64,000 bases of DNA from Panorpa germanica (GCA_963678705.1 OY783219.1:8308001-8372000), one strand, 5' to 3'; numbered from the stretch's first letter, positions 1 through 13,625 are shown. Made by a program: numbers and translations. Notes: generated by a model from the letters alone, not told the origin.

Positions 1-795
1 ATATATGTTATATACAGTTAATATAAACATGTATTAAAAACCTATATAATATGTGACAAATATTTGAGTCATAAGAAAAGTTTCTGTTCTTTTTAATTGT
101 TTTCTATTTTATTTTATGAATTTGTCAATACTTTTTTTTAAAATCATATATTAACATTTTATATTAGAAGTATGTTATATATTAAATGCTATAATTCTCA
201 TTATTGAAGAGAAAATAAAAATATTTATTCATTTTCATTTATATTATCTCAAGTTTTGTTTTATTTTGTTTTGTTTCAATGTTTCACAAAATTAATTTTC
301 TCTATTTTATTTTTAAAATTATACATGCTGTTATATCTATTACAAATCATTAATAATGGTAATTCATAAATATTGAAGGTACATGACTCTTCGACAAGTG
401 AAAATTTCCTAAGGGAGGTAGTTTATCCGACACTGGTTTAAAATTTGTGTTGAATGTAATTTCTAGCCTCGGTCGAAGTGCTTGTGAGAATTTCGACCTA
501 AGTAACACACTTTTCTATGCGAAGATATGACCATGGTTCTTCGTAATTTAAGAAAATTGAGTTAATATTTCACAAACACTTTGACCATTTGGGTCTAAAT
601 TTATAATGATGAATTCTAAAAGTCGTATGTGTTAAATGTTATAAAATTTCTATGTTAAATGTTGCCATAATGCATTTTTCACATATATAATATGAAGTAG
701 AACTGAATAAGTTTTCATGAAATCGCAAAATGCGCGGTATTTGAAGTGAAACTTATTCAGCTATATTTTATTTATGTTATTTATTTATATGAGTT
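1..795. other. AT-rich spacer, no gene seen
   Basis: No open frame, splice-bounded exon or recognisable repeat was found. Bases 370-545 are a little richer in G+C than the surroundings but show no coding pattern in any frame. Confidence 0.5.
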
Positions 796-964
796 CAGTT
801 AGAACGCGTTCACTGTATACAATTTAAATATAGTGTATTGTTATGTCATTTTCATAATCTACTTGTTGGTGAACTTGTAATTCTTTGTAACAGTGTACAA
901 TGTTCTTTAACTAAGTAAACCTTGGCAAATATTATTATTAACTCAGTGAACGCATTCTGTTATG
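796..964. mobile_element. possible short MITE with inverted ends
   Basis: The segment starts with CAGTTAGAACGCGTTCACTG and ends with the approximate reverse complement (CAGTGAACGCATTCTGTTA), about 17 of 20 positions pairing. The interior is AT-rich and non-coding. Inverted ends and about 170 bp fit a non-autonomous DNA transposon. No second copy was noticed, so the call rests on the inverted ends alone. Confidence 0.35.
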
Positions 965-2297
965 TGCAACAAAGAAACACTAAATATGCACTAAATTTGT
1001 TGAGTATTTTATTTTAAAAATAATAGCTTTTTAGATAGTTTGCTATTTAAAGAAGGTATTATATTTCTTGTATATGTATTATTAAAGAAATTATAATTTT
1101 GAAGATGCATTTAAGGTGTTTTTTTTCTCAAAATATTAATTATTGGAAGTATATATATTTTAGCTATTTATTGATAGATTCAAATTCAAATTCAAAAAGG
1201 TCACATACACCTAAATTGTATATGGCCTTCTTGTTTATAATGTTTTGAATCTTACGTCATTGAAACTCTCACGTTCATTAGGAATTGTGACTAGACATAA
1301 TTGGATTCAGCGCTAATTCCACTTGTATTTTTACATGATAAGAGTGTCGATAATATGTAATAAGACATTTGAATTTATGTATTCCCTGTTAATATGGTTT
1401 TTAATAATAATTTAGACACTAATTTTCTATCTATTAACAAGTTACAAATACAAATAGGTTTAAATATTTGATGGGATCAGTTCCTCCATCTATTGTGTAA
1501 ATCCTTTATCAATGTTAGTTCCTCTACTGACTGCTAGATGAGAAGTGTAGTGAAGTAAGAATTGTTGCAGCATTTCAGGAACTAATTTACAACAAAAACT
1601 TCAAGGTATTTTTTGTTTCGTACTTTGAATTAATTTCTTCGTATATTATAGTTACTTATACAGCTATATATTGCTGTTACTTATAACAGCTATATATTTG
1701 TTAAAATGGAAAATATGAATACGTTTTTAATTTATTTGCAGAAGTATTCAGTCAACTGTATTAAACACTACAACAAACAACAAAATGAAGAAAGCAAAAC
1801 AAGAACGATAAAGTTAAATTTAGTTGTGTAAATTATTTATGAAATCAAATCTCTATTAACTAGTTAGCAAATATTATTAATTAATTTTTCAAAGGATACT
1901 GTTTAACAATAATTAACATATAATACGTCATCTATTAAACAATAGGTATGACAAACAAAGTTAATGATTTGTCCCATAGATGGCACTCCCAATAAATTGC
2001 AACGCCTGATCAGTTTGCAACCATATTAACTTACATATTATTTTTTTGAAAATTATACAACCTTTTTTAAGCCCATATTTTTCCTTAAATTATTATATTT
2101 TCTATTTTTAAAAGGTCTTGATAGGATTATGTTCACTACTGGTTATTCATCATAAAAAACAAAACATTGTGTTTATTTTGAATAAGTATGAAGACACAAG
2201 AAAATATAATACTCCTCTTACTTTTCATAGACATTATAAAAAGAAAATTAATTAAATTTTTATAACGGTTTTAAAATTAATGAAATGTAGTATTTTT
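965..2297. other. AT-rich spacer, no gene seen
   Basis: No coding signal. A short direct repeat of TTCAAA units at about 1187-1198 may be an old LINE tail. Otherwise nothing was recognised. Confidence 0.5.
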
Positions 2298-5200
2298 CAA
2301 TTTTAGCAAAAGTAAGATTTTCTGCATTTCTTCAGATGTTTTGTTTCAAAAGTTGTTATAGTCGAGATGTACGAAGGTTATACTCTTGTTAAATTGATAA
2401 AAAAGTTGAATCTTTAACTTTATCAAAAATGAGATTTTCTCAATTCCTCGAGATGTAAGAAGGTTATACTCTTGTTAAAATTGATAAAAAAGTTGAATTT
2501 TTAACTTTATCAAAAATGAAATTTTCTTCATTTCTCGTGATGTAAGAAGGTTATACTCTTGTTAAAATTGATAAAAAAGTTGAATTTTTAACATTATCAA
2601 CAATAAGATTTTTTTAATGCCTCGAGATGTAAGAAGGTTATACTCTTGTTAAAATTGATAAAAAAGTTGAATTTTTAACTTTATCAAAAATGAGTTTTTC
2701 TCAATTCCTCGAGATGTAAGAAGGTTATACTCTTGTTAAAATTGATAAAAAAGTTGAATTTTTAACTTTATCAAAAATGAGATTTTCTTAATTTCTCGAG
2801 ATGTAAGAAGGTTATACTCTTGTTAAAATTGATAAAATAGTTTAATTTTTAGCTTTATCAAAAATGAGTCTTTCTCAATTCCTCGAGATGTAAGAAGGTT
2901 ATACTCTTGTTAAAATTGATAAAAAAGTTGAATTTTTAACTTTATCAAAAATGAGATTTTCTTAATTTCTCGAGATGTAAGAAGGTTATACTCTTGTTAA
3001 AATTGATAAAAAAGTTGAATTTTTAACTTTATCAAAAATGAGTTTTTCTCAATTCCTCGAGATGTAAGAAGGTTATACTCTTGTTAAAATTGATAAAAAA
3101 GTTGAATTTTTAACATTATCAAAAATGAAATTTTCTTCATTTCTCGAGATGTAAGAAGGTTATACTCTTGTTAAAATTGATAAAATAGTTTAATTTTTAG
3201 CTTTATCAAAAATGAGTCTTTCTCAATTCCTCGAGATGTAAGAAGGTTATACTCTTGTTAAAATTGATAAAAAAGTTGAATTTTTAACTTTATCAAAAAT
3301 GAGATTTTCTTAATTTCTCGAGATGTAAGAAGGTTATACTCTTGTTAAAATTGATAAAAAAGTTGAATTTTTAACTTTATCAAAAATGAGTTTTTCTCAA
3401 TTCCTCGAGATGTAAGAAGGTTATACTCTTGTTAAAATTGATAAAAAAGTTGAATTTTTAACATTATCAACAATAAGATTTTTTTAATTCCTCGAGATGT
3501 AAGAAGGTTATACTCTTGTTAAAATTGATAAAAAAGTTGAATTTTTAACTTTATCAAAAATGAGTTTTTCTCAATTCCTCGAGATGTAAGAAGGTTATAC
3601 TCTTGTTAAAATTGATAAAAAAGTTGAATTTTTAACTTTTTCAAAAATGAAATTTTCTTCATTTCTCGTGATGTAAGAAGGTTATACTCTTGTTAAAATT
3701 GATAAAAAAGTTGAATTTTTAACTTTATCAAAAATGAGTTTTTCTGAATTCCTCGAGATGTAAGAAGGTTATACTCTTGTTAAAATTGATAAAAAAGTTG
3801 AATTTTTAACTTTTTCAAAAATGAAATTTTCTTCATTTCTCGTGATGTAAGAAGGTTATACTCTTGTTAAAATTGATAAAAAAAAGTTGAATTTTTAACA
3901 TTATCAACAATAAGATTTTTTTAATTCCTCGAGATGTAAGAAGGTTATACTCTTGTTAAAATTGATAAAAAAGTTGAATTTTTAACTTTATCAAAAATGA
4001 GTTTTTCTGAATTCCTCGAGATGTAAGAAGGTTATACTCTTGTTAAAATTGATAAAAAAGTTGAATTTTTAACTTTATCAAAAATGAGTTTTTCTGAATT
4101 CCTCGAGATGTAAGAAGGTTATACTCTTGTTAAAATTGATAAAAAAGTTGAATTTTTAACTTTATCAAAAATGAGTTTTTCTCAATTCCTCGAGATGTAA
4201 GAAGGTTATACTCTTGTTAAAATTGATAAAAAAGTTGAATTTTTAACTTTATCAAAAATGAGTTTTTCTCAATTCCTCGAGATGTAAGAAGGTTATACTC
4301 TTGTTAAAATTGATAAAAAAGTTGAATTTTTAACATTATTAATAAGATTTTTTTAATTCTTTGAGCTGTAAGAAGGTTATACTCTTGTTAAAATTGATAA
4401 AAAAGTTGAATTTTTAACTTTATCAAAAATGAGTTTTTCTGAATTCCTCGAGATGTAAGAAGGTTATACTCTTGTTAAAATTGATAAAAATGTTGAATTT
4501 TTAACTTTATCAAAAATGAGTTTTTCTCAATTCCTCGAGATGTAAGAAGGTTATACTCTTGTTAAAATTGATAAAAAAGTTGAATTTTTAACTTTATCAA
4601 AAATGAGTTTTTCTCAATTCCTCGAGATGTAAGAAGGATACTCTTGTTAAAATTGATAAAAAAGTTGAATTTTTAACATTATTAATAAGATTTTTTTAAT
4701 TCCTCGAGCTGTAAGAAGGTTATACTCTTGTTAAAATTGATAAAAAAGTTGAATTTTTAACTTTATCAAAAATGAGTTTTTCTCAATTCCTCGAGATGTA
4801 AGAAGGTTATACTCTTGTTAAAATTGATAAAATAGTTTAATTTTTAGCTTTATCAAAAATGAGTTTTTCTCAATTCCTCGAGATGTAAGAAGGTTATACT
4901 CTTGTTAAAATTGATAAAATAGTTTAATTTTTAGCTTTATCAAAAATGAGTTTTTCTCAATTCCTCGAGATGTAAGAAGGTTACACTCTTGTTAAAATTG
5001 ATAAAAAAGTTGAATTTTTAACTTTATCAAAAATGAGTTTTTCTCAATTCCTCGAGATGTAAGAAGGTTACACTCTTGTTAAAATTGATAAAATAGTTTA
5101 ATTTTTAGCTTTATCAAAAATGAGTTTTTCTCAATTCCTCGAGATGTAAGAAGGTTATACTCTTGTTAAAATTGATAAAATAGTTTAATTTTTAGCTTTA

Positions 5201-6230
5201 TCAAAAATGAGTTTTTCTGAATTCCTCGAGATGTAAGAAGGTTATACTCTTGTTAAAATTGATAAAAAAGTTGAATTTTTAACATTATCAACAATGAGAT
5301 TTTTTTAATTCCTCGAGATGTAAGAAGGTTATACTCTTGTTAAAATTGATAAAATAGTTTAATTTTTAGCTTTATCAAAAATGAGTTTTTCTCAATTCCT
5401 CGAGATGTAAGAAGGTTATACTCTTGTTAAAATTGATAAAATAGTTTAATTTTTAGCTTTATCAAAAATGAGTTTTTCTCAATTCCTCGAGATGTAAGAA
5501 GGTTACACTCTTGTTAAAATTGATAAAAAAGTTGAATTTTTAACTTTATCAAAAATGAGTTTTTCTCAATTCCTCGAGATGTAAGAAGGTTATACTCTTG
5601 TTAAAATTGATAAAAAAGTTGAATTTTTAACATTATCAACAATAAGATTTTTTTAATTCCTCGAGATGTAAGAAGGTTATACTCTTGTTAAAATTGATAA
5701 AATAGTTTAATTTTTAGCTTTATCAAAAATGAGTTTTTCTCAATTCCTCGAGATGTAAGAAGGTTATACTCTTGTTAAAATTGATAAAAAAGTTGAATTT
5801 TTAACATTATCAACAATAAGATTTTTTTAATTCCTCGAGATGTAAGAAGGTTATACTCTTGTTAAAATTGATAAAATAGTTTAATTTTTAGCTTTATCAA
5901 AAATGAGTTTTTCTCAATTCCTCGAGATGTAAGAAGGTTATACTCTTGTTAAAATTGATAAAAAAGTTGAATTTTTAACATTATCAACAATAAGATTTTT
6001 TTAATTCCTCGAGATGTAAGAAGGTTATACTCTTGTTAAAATTGATAAAATAGTTTGATTTTTAGCTTTATCAAAAATGAGTTTTTCTCAATTCCTCGAG
6101 ATGTAAGAAGGTTATACTCTTGTTAAAATTGATAAAAAAGTTGAATTTTTAACATTATCAACAATGAGATTTTCCTAATTTCTCGAGATGTAAGAAGGTT
6201 ATACTCTTGTTAAAATTGATAAAAAAGTAT
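2298..6230. repeat. 87-bp satellite array, about 45 units
   Basis: A head-to-tail array with a period of 87 bp: the core GATGTAAGAAGGTTATACTC recurs at 2452, 2539, 2626 and onward to 6187. The first unit (2366) is diverged and the last breaks off at 6230. Units fall into at least three types by their middle segment: AAGTTGAATTTTTAACTTTATC, written here as type A; TAGTTTAATTTTTAGC (type B); and AACATTATCAACAATAAG (type C). Each unit holds an inverted repeat TTGATAAA ... TTTATCAA, so single strands could form a small hairpin. In the last kilobase B and C units alternate, giving a 174-bp higher-order period. A few units lost bases, for example near 4637 and 4334. It is non-coding in all frames and is not a CRISPR array, because there are no variable spacers. 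Confidence 0.95.
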
Positions 6231-8698
6231 TTGAAGTAATCCCAAAATGATTTGATGTTGGTAGTGGAAGGTATTGATTAGAAATTAATTGATTCTGAAG
6301 TTTTTATTATCTAGTATTTAAATAAAAGATATGCAGTTTGTTAGAGTAATTTTATTCTTATATCAAATTTAAAGTTTTACATTAAATTATATACATATAG
6401 ATATTTATCAATTCATTTCTTAAATATTATTTTAATTTATTTAAATTTGGTATATTTTCATTTATAAAGCTGTGGTTTCATAATAAAAATCTTGAATCTT
6501 GTAAAATGTTCTTATTTCGTTTTTGAAGTTCATGGCAGCTGCTGACGAATAGGCAGGAAGCACTTTTTTGACCAGACAACAAATGAAGAACTGAAAACAA
6601 AGAAATAAGTATTATTGATTTAATATTATAGACCAAATACACAGTTGAATTTTATACATTGAATGCTAAAAGAATGAAAAACTGTTAGCCGAAGAAAAGC
6701 TGTATATTTATTTTACATTAAATACTTATAAACTTGAAGAGTTTTTTGTTGGTAGAAATAATATTTTATAGAATAAACTAGATTTAAATATCAATAAAAT
6801 TAAATTTATAATTCTTTGCGCCTGAAATACTGCAACATCTTTTACACCTATTCTCCCTACCTCTAGTGGTGAATAGATAAACTAAGTTTAGTTTCTCTAT
6901 AATTTAATAGATGGCGAATTTGTTGGAAACATTTTCAAACAGTTAACTTTTAATTATGTGTCCATAGATGGCCGGTAAAATTATCAAAGTGTTAATCCAC
7001 TTTTTTTAATTATTTCTATTAATATTATAAATAAAAATAGTTTTAATTTAACTGTGTTAAAAATACAGAATTCATAATTACTATACATAATGTATCTAGT
7101 AAATGTTTTGTACATGTTGTATATTTTGTGCAGTAATACCAAACAGGTTTTGAAGTGCAAGTTCATGATAATATGAAGTGCCATTGACCATAGGTTATTA
7201 TTATTTTGCACAGGAAATAAATAAATAAATATGAAAAAGCGCTTCAAGATTTAATAAAATGATGCATTTATTATAGCTATGTATCAATAATAATTAGTTG
7301 AAACTACATATTTGATATATGTATATACCAGTAGAAACTGGTTTGTGCTGAGTTTTAGTACAAGCTGTTACAATAACAAATCTCATTAAATGTTAAAAGA
7401 AAATACCTATTAAGAAATACAAATATTTGAAGGTTGTGTTATTATAATAGTATATTTATTAGGCGCTTTGGGTTTATTTCTTTTGAGTGTTTTAGTATAA
7501 TGGTGCTTCTTTAAGAACATCTATACATATAAAAATATATAAAACCTCTCTTACAGTATGAAAGTTTTCTGGTTTTAAGACAAACTTGAATAATCTTGAA
7601 CAAGTCAAGCCATGGGCTATATCCAAATTGTTTAAAAATAAAAAATAATAACAAAAAAAAACCAATATTTCAGAATGTATGCCCATCATACTCTTAGTGT
7701 GTCCAACAAAAAAGTTGAAAATTCAAAATGGCACATTTCCTGCAAAGAAGTTTAAAATCGATATACGGATAATAAATAGATTTTGTTTATAATGCCATTT
7801 AATTTATTTTGAACAAAATATAACATTACCTGATTATGTAAATCAATTTTTTTAAATATAAAGGTAAGGTAAGCATAGAATTTATCGTACGAAAGCGGGA
7901 GGGTAGGCCTATGCACGGAATGGTTCCTCGTGCGCTCTCCACAACGCACGTAGCTGCTCAATATAACTACTATGGAATATGCGACACATAGCCTAGGGCG
8001 TGAGACAGAAGATACTCAGTGCAAACTATATGAAGAATCTGGCGTTGATTCGTGCACCACACGAGACTGGAGATTACCGGGGCTTGCTGAAATAACATGA
8101 CATGATCATTGACCATTTCGCCGCGGTAAAAGTCGTCGGATTGATTTAATATATAAAGAGTAAAGTTATTAATAAGAAAATGTCGTTTTATTGCACTTTA
8201 AGTAATAATTCTCTATAAGCTAGTAAAGTGCACTCACTAGCAATTTTCAAAGCCAGCAGCCGTCCCTGGTTATACCAAATATCAGTCCTTTACAGTAATG
8301 TACTTTTGCTATTTTCATTTTATGCTCTAGTCTCTGGTCTCTAGTGTATATGCTGCCGGAAGTGAAATGGATGACTGCACTGGTAATATTTAAATGGACA
8401 GCTGGAGTAATGCATAAAACAAGGGTGACGAACCTTTTTATATGTTTAATCGTTCAAATGATCCCTTCTTTATAGGTCCCAAGTCAAATTCATAACCGTT
8501 AAATTTTTATGGGTACCAGCTGTAGCACGCGTGCAATAAGTTCGCCATCCCTGGATTAGAGCATCGCAACAGTACCGCGCACATGTAAATGCCAGGGCAG
8601 TGACTAGACAGGTAAGCCAGACCAGACCAATCCAGACCAAAACTGTTTTTAGAATAGAAACAAAACAAGGGGCACAAAGCCTGTAAATTGAAATGATG
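6231..8698. other. spacer, no convincing gene
   Basis: Mostly AT-rich. Bases 7865-8115 are distinctly richer in G+C, with several CpGs, and could be a promoter or first exon, but I found no reading frame with credible splice sites there. The remaining open frames are short, AT-rich and of random-looking composition. Confidence 0.4.
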
Positions 8699-8900
8699 TA
8701 TAGTTCAATTTATGAGAGTTCGGCGGTGAAATTTTGGGTCGAGTAAATCTACGACACGATGGTAAATTTTATATCTTGAGCTCTCCTATAGAAATTATAG
8801 TAATATGAAGCAGAATGTGCTTTTTTATTGTGTCGTAGATTTAACCGAGTCAACTTTTATAAATTATGAGTCATAACTATCTCTTATAAATTGAACTATA
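8699..8900. mobile_element. foldback MITE
   Basis: About 200 bp that folds back on itself. The left end TATAGTTCAATTTATGAGAG is mirrored by CTCTTATAAATTGAACTATA on the right, and an inner block TAAATCTACGACAC is mirrored by GTGTCGTAGATTTA. Two separate paired blocks make chance unlikely. There is no coding capacity, which is typical of a non-autonomous DNA transposon with long inverted ends. Confidence 0.65.
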
Positions 8901-9043
8901 TCTACGTGAAATTCCAATGCTAATACTATACTCATTATAGCAAAAAAGCTTTTTGTATGCAACATAATTAAATTAAAAGCACAAGAGCCCGCATAAAAAA
9001 TATAATGAATTATGAATTATAGGAATGAAGAGCATTGATACTT

Positions 9044-9222
9044 GACTCTGACTGCTGTGTGTTTGGTTGTTATCAAGTTAAATTGATTATGTATATACAT
9101 AATCCTAATTTGTTTAGGTAGCGGTGATGTTCACATATAAGAGGCCATAACATTACAAAATAGTGATAGTACTCAGCATCGGAAATAGACTAACGTTAAA
9201 TAAATTTAAAAAAATTATAATA
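9044..9222 (+). mobile_element. SINE fragment, 5' truncated
   Basis: It shares the body of the SINE at 11535-11757: the ATTGATTATGTATATACATAATC-like block, the GTAGCGGTG block, a CCATAACA block and a GTTAAATAAAT tail, in the same order and orientation. The tRNA-like head with its B box is missing. Confidence 0.55.
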
Positions 9223-9230
9223 TAAAGCCT

Positions 9231-9666
9231 CATTCACTGTTTTGATATTTAATTTACTAATTTTATTTAACATTGTAATCTAGATTTCACGTTCTCGTTT
9301 AAGCATTCCTTTTCACATTTGTGTTTTAATTTAAGTTTAATTAATTTAGTTGGTGCGTATGCATCGACAAAATTGCAAAAATTTCATTTCTATACTTAAA
9401 AAAAACTGACATTAAACTTCTTTTAAAAGTAAATCCTACTGCATTTTGACAGATTGTCACATTTCGAAGGTTATATTATAATATAGTTTTTCTTAATTTA
9501 ACATTTTTAATTTAAACCATTAAACCTTGTAAGGTTCTGAAAAAACTAAGAAAACTTAAAAAATAAATTAAATTAAAAATGGTACTGTGAATGACTACGC
9601 GTATTGCCATATGCTAAAAAATTTAAATTAAATACAAAATAAAATTAAAGCAGTGAGTGGGAATGA
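9231..9666 (-). mobile_element. interspersed repeat I, most complete copy
   Basis: The reverse complement matches 59131-59580 over nearly the whole length and 37050-37362 over its first part. Shared landmarks include CATATGGCAATACGCGTAGT and GTGACAATCTGTCAAAATGC. The ends, CATTCACTGTTTTGAT on the left and (inverted) CATTCCCACTCACTGC on the right, are loosely inverted, so a MITE is likely. No coding capacity was recognised. Confidence 0.55.
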
Positions 9667-10165
9667 TACTTTCTCATTATAAGTATACTAATACGCGAAA
9701 GGGTACATTAGTTTTTCAAATAGTGGTCAAATAGGTCACAAAACGTGGTACAGTAAGTAAAATCGTTTATGTAATAGGACACTGTTGTTACATTGGAAAA
9801 ACCTCAAATACACGTAATTGTCCCAGAGGATCGCTCCTTCGAAATGGTATTAAAAAAGTTTGTGATGACATTCGTCGTCATAGCATTTTATTTTAGAAAT
9901 CAATACAGAAATATTTGGGGTTGATAATGAAAAATGCACCTGTCGAATAAAATGAAACGGAAATAATATGCATAAGTTTGATGTTAAGGCTATTTGGGGT
10001 AGTTAACCCTCTTAATCGACCTCCGGTTTTAGTTGAAATTAAAATTTAAGTGAATCAAAATTTGTACTATATTAAAAACAGAAATATTAAACAACGAGCC
10101 TCTTTATCAAATTACATTTTATCTAGTGCGAATTGAATACAAACTTATCACAAATTTATTAATTT

Positions 10166-10521
10166 TTGTTATTGTTGATTGAACTTGATTTTAATAAATG
10201 TGTATTGGCGTGTCTATTTTATTAAATATCTAAATGTTGACGGAGATATAGCATTTAAAAATTCGAATTGTAGTTTTAGCGCTAGAAATGGTCGGCCATA
10301 TTTATGACGTAACATGTCTGTACTATTAAGAGTAGGTTAGTTATTTTTTCTATGGGTAAGAGTTCTGTGATAAATATGCTATCTCTTTTACGCTCTGTTG
10401 TATAAAAGAGGTAGCAACTTAACGGATGTGTTGTCACATGTCTTGGAATGTTCTATAACGTTGAATCCCTTTAATAATAAATTTTTTTTATAGAAATTAA
10501 GACATAGGACACAAGCCCATT
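10166..10521 (+). mobile_element. MITE family A, left end missing
   Basis: It matches the full copy at 39929-40572 from the ATTGTTGATTGAA block onward. A large internal deletion follows, and it then rejoins at CTATAACGTTGAATCCC and runs to the right terminus AGGACACAAGCCCATT. The outer left end is absent. Confidence 0.7.
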
Positions 10522-11534
10522 TATAGAAATCATGTAAATTTCGCTTTCCATATTAATCCTCTAACATCTACAGACAGTTTTCTAAAAATTTGTAATATAT
10601 AGTGGTTTCCTGAACGTAGTGTGGTATTAACCGGATACAGAATTATTTAAATACATTAAATTATAAAGCGGAAATTAAATTGAATCTATAAATATTCAAA
10701 TCAGTTCATTTATAATATCAAATATAAATTAGTTCATAATTTTTATTTTAATTCTCAACAAATTTAAGTTTTAGTATCAATTTTATGTGTGTGGTAAAAA
10801 ATGTAATAGAACAAGTCCATCCACCTGACCGGTTGCGATCATCGAACCGCGTCAGAAACAAAGTATGCCTTAACATTACACGACATATATATTCACGTAT
10901 ATTAAACCTATACAAACTGTATAGAAACACGCGTGTGTTATGTTCACGGTATAGTTGTTTGTCAGTTATACCTTTCTATATTACTCTGTTCTTCAGTTTG
11001 AACAAGCCTAGCACAATGAACGGTTTAAAATATTGTTAAAAGTAACTTATTAGTTATTATTTTGTTTATTACAAACTATTACCCAATTTTCGTTTATAAC
11101 CTCAAAAATATATCAAATATAACCTCAAAAAAGTTATTAAACGAATAAAACCGTTGATTTAAAAGAATTCAAACAAAGGACATTTGTTGTGTGTTGTTGA
11201 TATTTTGTGAAAATGAGTGCAATATTAATAACTATGATAATTAAATATCATTTATGACTTAATTGTAATTTAGAATACAAAAAATACTGTTATAAAAAAG
11301 TTAACCTATAAATTTAAAGTGAAAAAGACAAATATAATGTTGAAATATAAATGTATGTTTGAAATATATTATTTATTTAATACAGCTGTGCTACAATAAG
11401 AAGTTTTGTAACAAATTATAAACAATTGTTAAACAAATAGCTGCAAAACCAGTAAGTAATTATTCACTTGTATAACTTTTTTAAGGTTAGAATTGTCATC
11501 TTGTATTGTTTATCGTTATTTGAACTGATGTAAA
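10522..11534. other. AT-rich spacer, no gene seen
   Basis: Open frames overlap on both strands at 10748-11039 around a small G+C-richer patch (10815-10860), but neither has a recognisable domain, signal peptide or credible splice sites. Nothing else was found. Confidence 0.4.
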
Positions 11535-11757
11535 AGAGGAGCTACGGTAGTCGAGGGTGATAATGCTTACGCCAGACTGCTGTGGTTTCCGGTTCGATCC
11601 CCAGACCAGCGTTGCACGTTTTGAGTTTGGTTGCTATATTTATTAAATTGATTATATGCTCACATAATCATAGTTTTATTAGGCAGCGGTGTTTTTCATA
11701 TATATGAAGCCACAACACCATAAAAACTGCAGAGGTTAAATAAATGAAATAAAGTCA
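11535..11757 (+). mobile_element. tRNA-derived SINE
   Basis: The head resembles a tRNA gene. An A-box-like TAGTCGAGGGT at about 11549 is followed, about 40 bp later, by a canonical B box GGTTCGATCC at 11591-11600; together these form an internal RNA polymerase III promoter. A non-tRNA body follows and ends in GTTAAATAAATGAAAT. The body recurs at 9044-9222 and, inverted, at 20098-20250 and 16017-16090, so this is a dispersed family. SINEs rely on a partner LINE for mobility, and the partner is not evident here. Confidence 0.75.
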
Positions 11758-12269
11758 AAACGGATAGAACTATATAGTCGTCCAAAAATATCTTTTTTAG
11801 AACATTGGTGCACCATATCTGGTTGAAAAGAGAAAATGTTTCCGAAAACTCAAATAACATTTAAATTGTTTTTCATTTATCTAATTCGTATGGAGAATAT
11901 AGTCATAAATATAAAAAATATGTACTATATACGAAAAATAAGCCGTAGGAAATTAAAAAAATGATTAAATATTATTAAACAAATGGCCGGTTCGGTTGTG
12001 CTAAATTAGAATTTGTACACAATTGTACAAATAAATGTAACAAGCAAAACCTGGTAATATTTAATCATAAAGAATATGTAGATTAGGATATTTTATTGCC
12101 AATTAATTCATGAAAATGACTTTTTAAGATTCTACAGTTCTTAAAAGGGTATACTTAAGAGGTTTTGTGTAAAAATAGCAGTAAAATTTTAGGTAACATT
12201 TTTTCCATAACAGGTAACATTTGTTATGTTAAATAAAAACTAAGTGTGAAAAAAACGTGTTAATATATT

Positions 12270-12420
12270 TTTAAAGAAACCAGATCGGAGAGGTGAAGAC
12301 TTAAAACTCTATATCTCCGACAATTTTACTCCAATCGACTTCAAATTTTCACACAATAAACTTAATATATTGTACACTATTATAAATAAATTAAATAAAT
12401 GGAAAAAAATTCCATTCTTT
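12270..12420 (-). repeat. interspersed repeat F, end fragment
   Basis: It shares the blocks CCAATCGACTTCAAATTTTC and ACACAATAAACTTAATAT with 35215-35400 and, inverted, with 24225-24330. It is a fragment of the same non-coding dispersed repeat. Confidence 0.55.
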
Positions 12421-13419
12421 CGTTCTTAATTTTAATACAAATTTAATAGACAAATACGTATTAAAATGAATGGTTATTATAATTTTTTTAAATATATTTT
12501 AGTCTGAATTTGTTAAATAATTCTTTCAAAATGCATTGTATGAAAATTAATATACTGGATCTGAATTTCTTTTAATACCTGGTTCAAAAATATACTTTAG
12601 TTTTCTTTAAGAGTGTATATTAGTGTATTCAACCTACAACTGGTGGGGTATATTTTCTATCATCTATGTACTTAATTATTAACATTATTAGAGCCAGTAA
12701 TTTGAGTCACGCTAATTAATAAAGGAAGTACCAGCATTACGGTCTGCCCGTTATCTCGGTACGGCTTCAACGGAAAAGCACCCTTGTTTATAAAACAAAC
12801 AATAAAATGAGTCATCCGATACTTGACAATGATAAAAATAGACGTAAACACCTGACTATTTTTATAAGATACAGGGTGTCCCCAAACACAGGTTGACAAT
12901 AACACAAATAAATAATTATTCTTAATTTTTTATATATAAGTTTTGCTGAATAAAATGTCTTTTTTAATGCTATTTTTTATGTTCACTTTATGCACATTTT
13001 TGCGCGGACTGTACCACATGCATCGGAATTTAAAATAATGACTTGAATTGGCCAAATTAACTCTCAAAACCTCTAGAACATTAAACAGTATGTGCCAGAT
13101 ATTTTTAAAAAATTTAATTATTTTGATATGTAGGACTCTGTCTAACTGGCTATTATTTAAGAAAGTTTTCAAATTACTTATTAAATATTGTTTTTGAATT
13201 ATTTTTACCAAATTCCAAAGATTCTGTTTGTTTTTTTACATATAGTATAATTAAAAGATATATTAATATTACATAAAAAAATAGTTACATTTTGAAATTT
13301 GTAACATTTCCACTAGAATTACATTTTTGTAATTGTTCTTCCTTCCCAGTGAACAATTTGGTGAAGTGCAGATACCTGCTGAAACTTATCAACTAATGAA
13401 ATCATTTTGATTTTTCAGT
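12421..13419. other. AT-rich spacer
   Basis: No gene. The text ACAGGGTGTCCCC at 12871 and the end-like sequence CCCAGTGAACAATTTGG at 13347 resemble transposon termini. The second matches the ends of the elements at 37871-38125 and 62606-63455, but no complete element can be delimited here. Confidence 0.35.
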
Positions 13420-13625
13420 GATGAGTTATGAGTGGCACCGCAAAGAAACTTTTCGCAGTCAATGCCTCATTTCTTGATATTTACTTATGAAAATATCACA
13501 AACTATTCTTTAAATGTTATTGAATCATGTTGTAATTATAGAAATATTTTTATGTTAACTGTGTTGTCAAAAAACATTATCGAAAATATGCTTCGTTTGT
13601 ATCGATTTGACCTTACCCCCTTTGA
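13420..13625 (+). repeat. interspersed repeat F, fragment
   Basis: It matches 24650-24870 (same strand) and 34775-35000 (opposite strand). Shared blocks include GTGATGAGTTATGAGTGGCA and AAAACATTATCGAAAATATG. The reading frame crossing it is not conserved between copies, so it is a repeat rather than a gene. Confidence 0.65.

Noticed and set aside
2298-6230. Possible CRISPR array
   Set aside because: Units are contiguous 87-bp repeats without unique spacers, in eukaryotic sequence.
10748-11039. Overlapping open frames on both strands
   Set aside because: No domain, no signal peptide, no splice support; composition like the background.
12865-12900. ACAGGGTGTCCCC as a transposon terminus
   Set aside because: Similar text occurs near 28637 and 43615, but no inverted partner or consistent element could be delimited.
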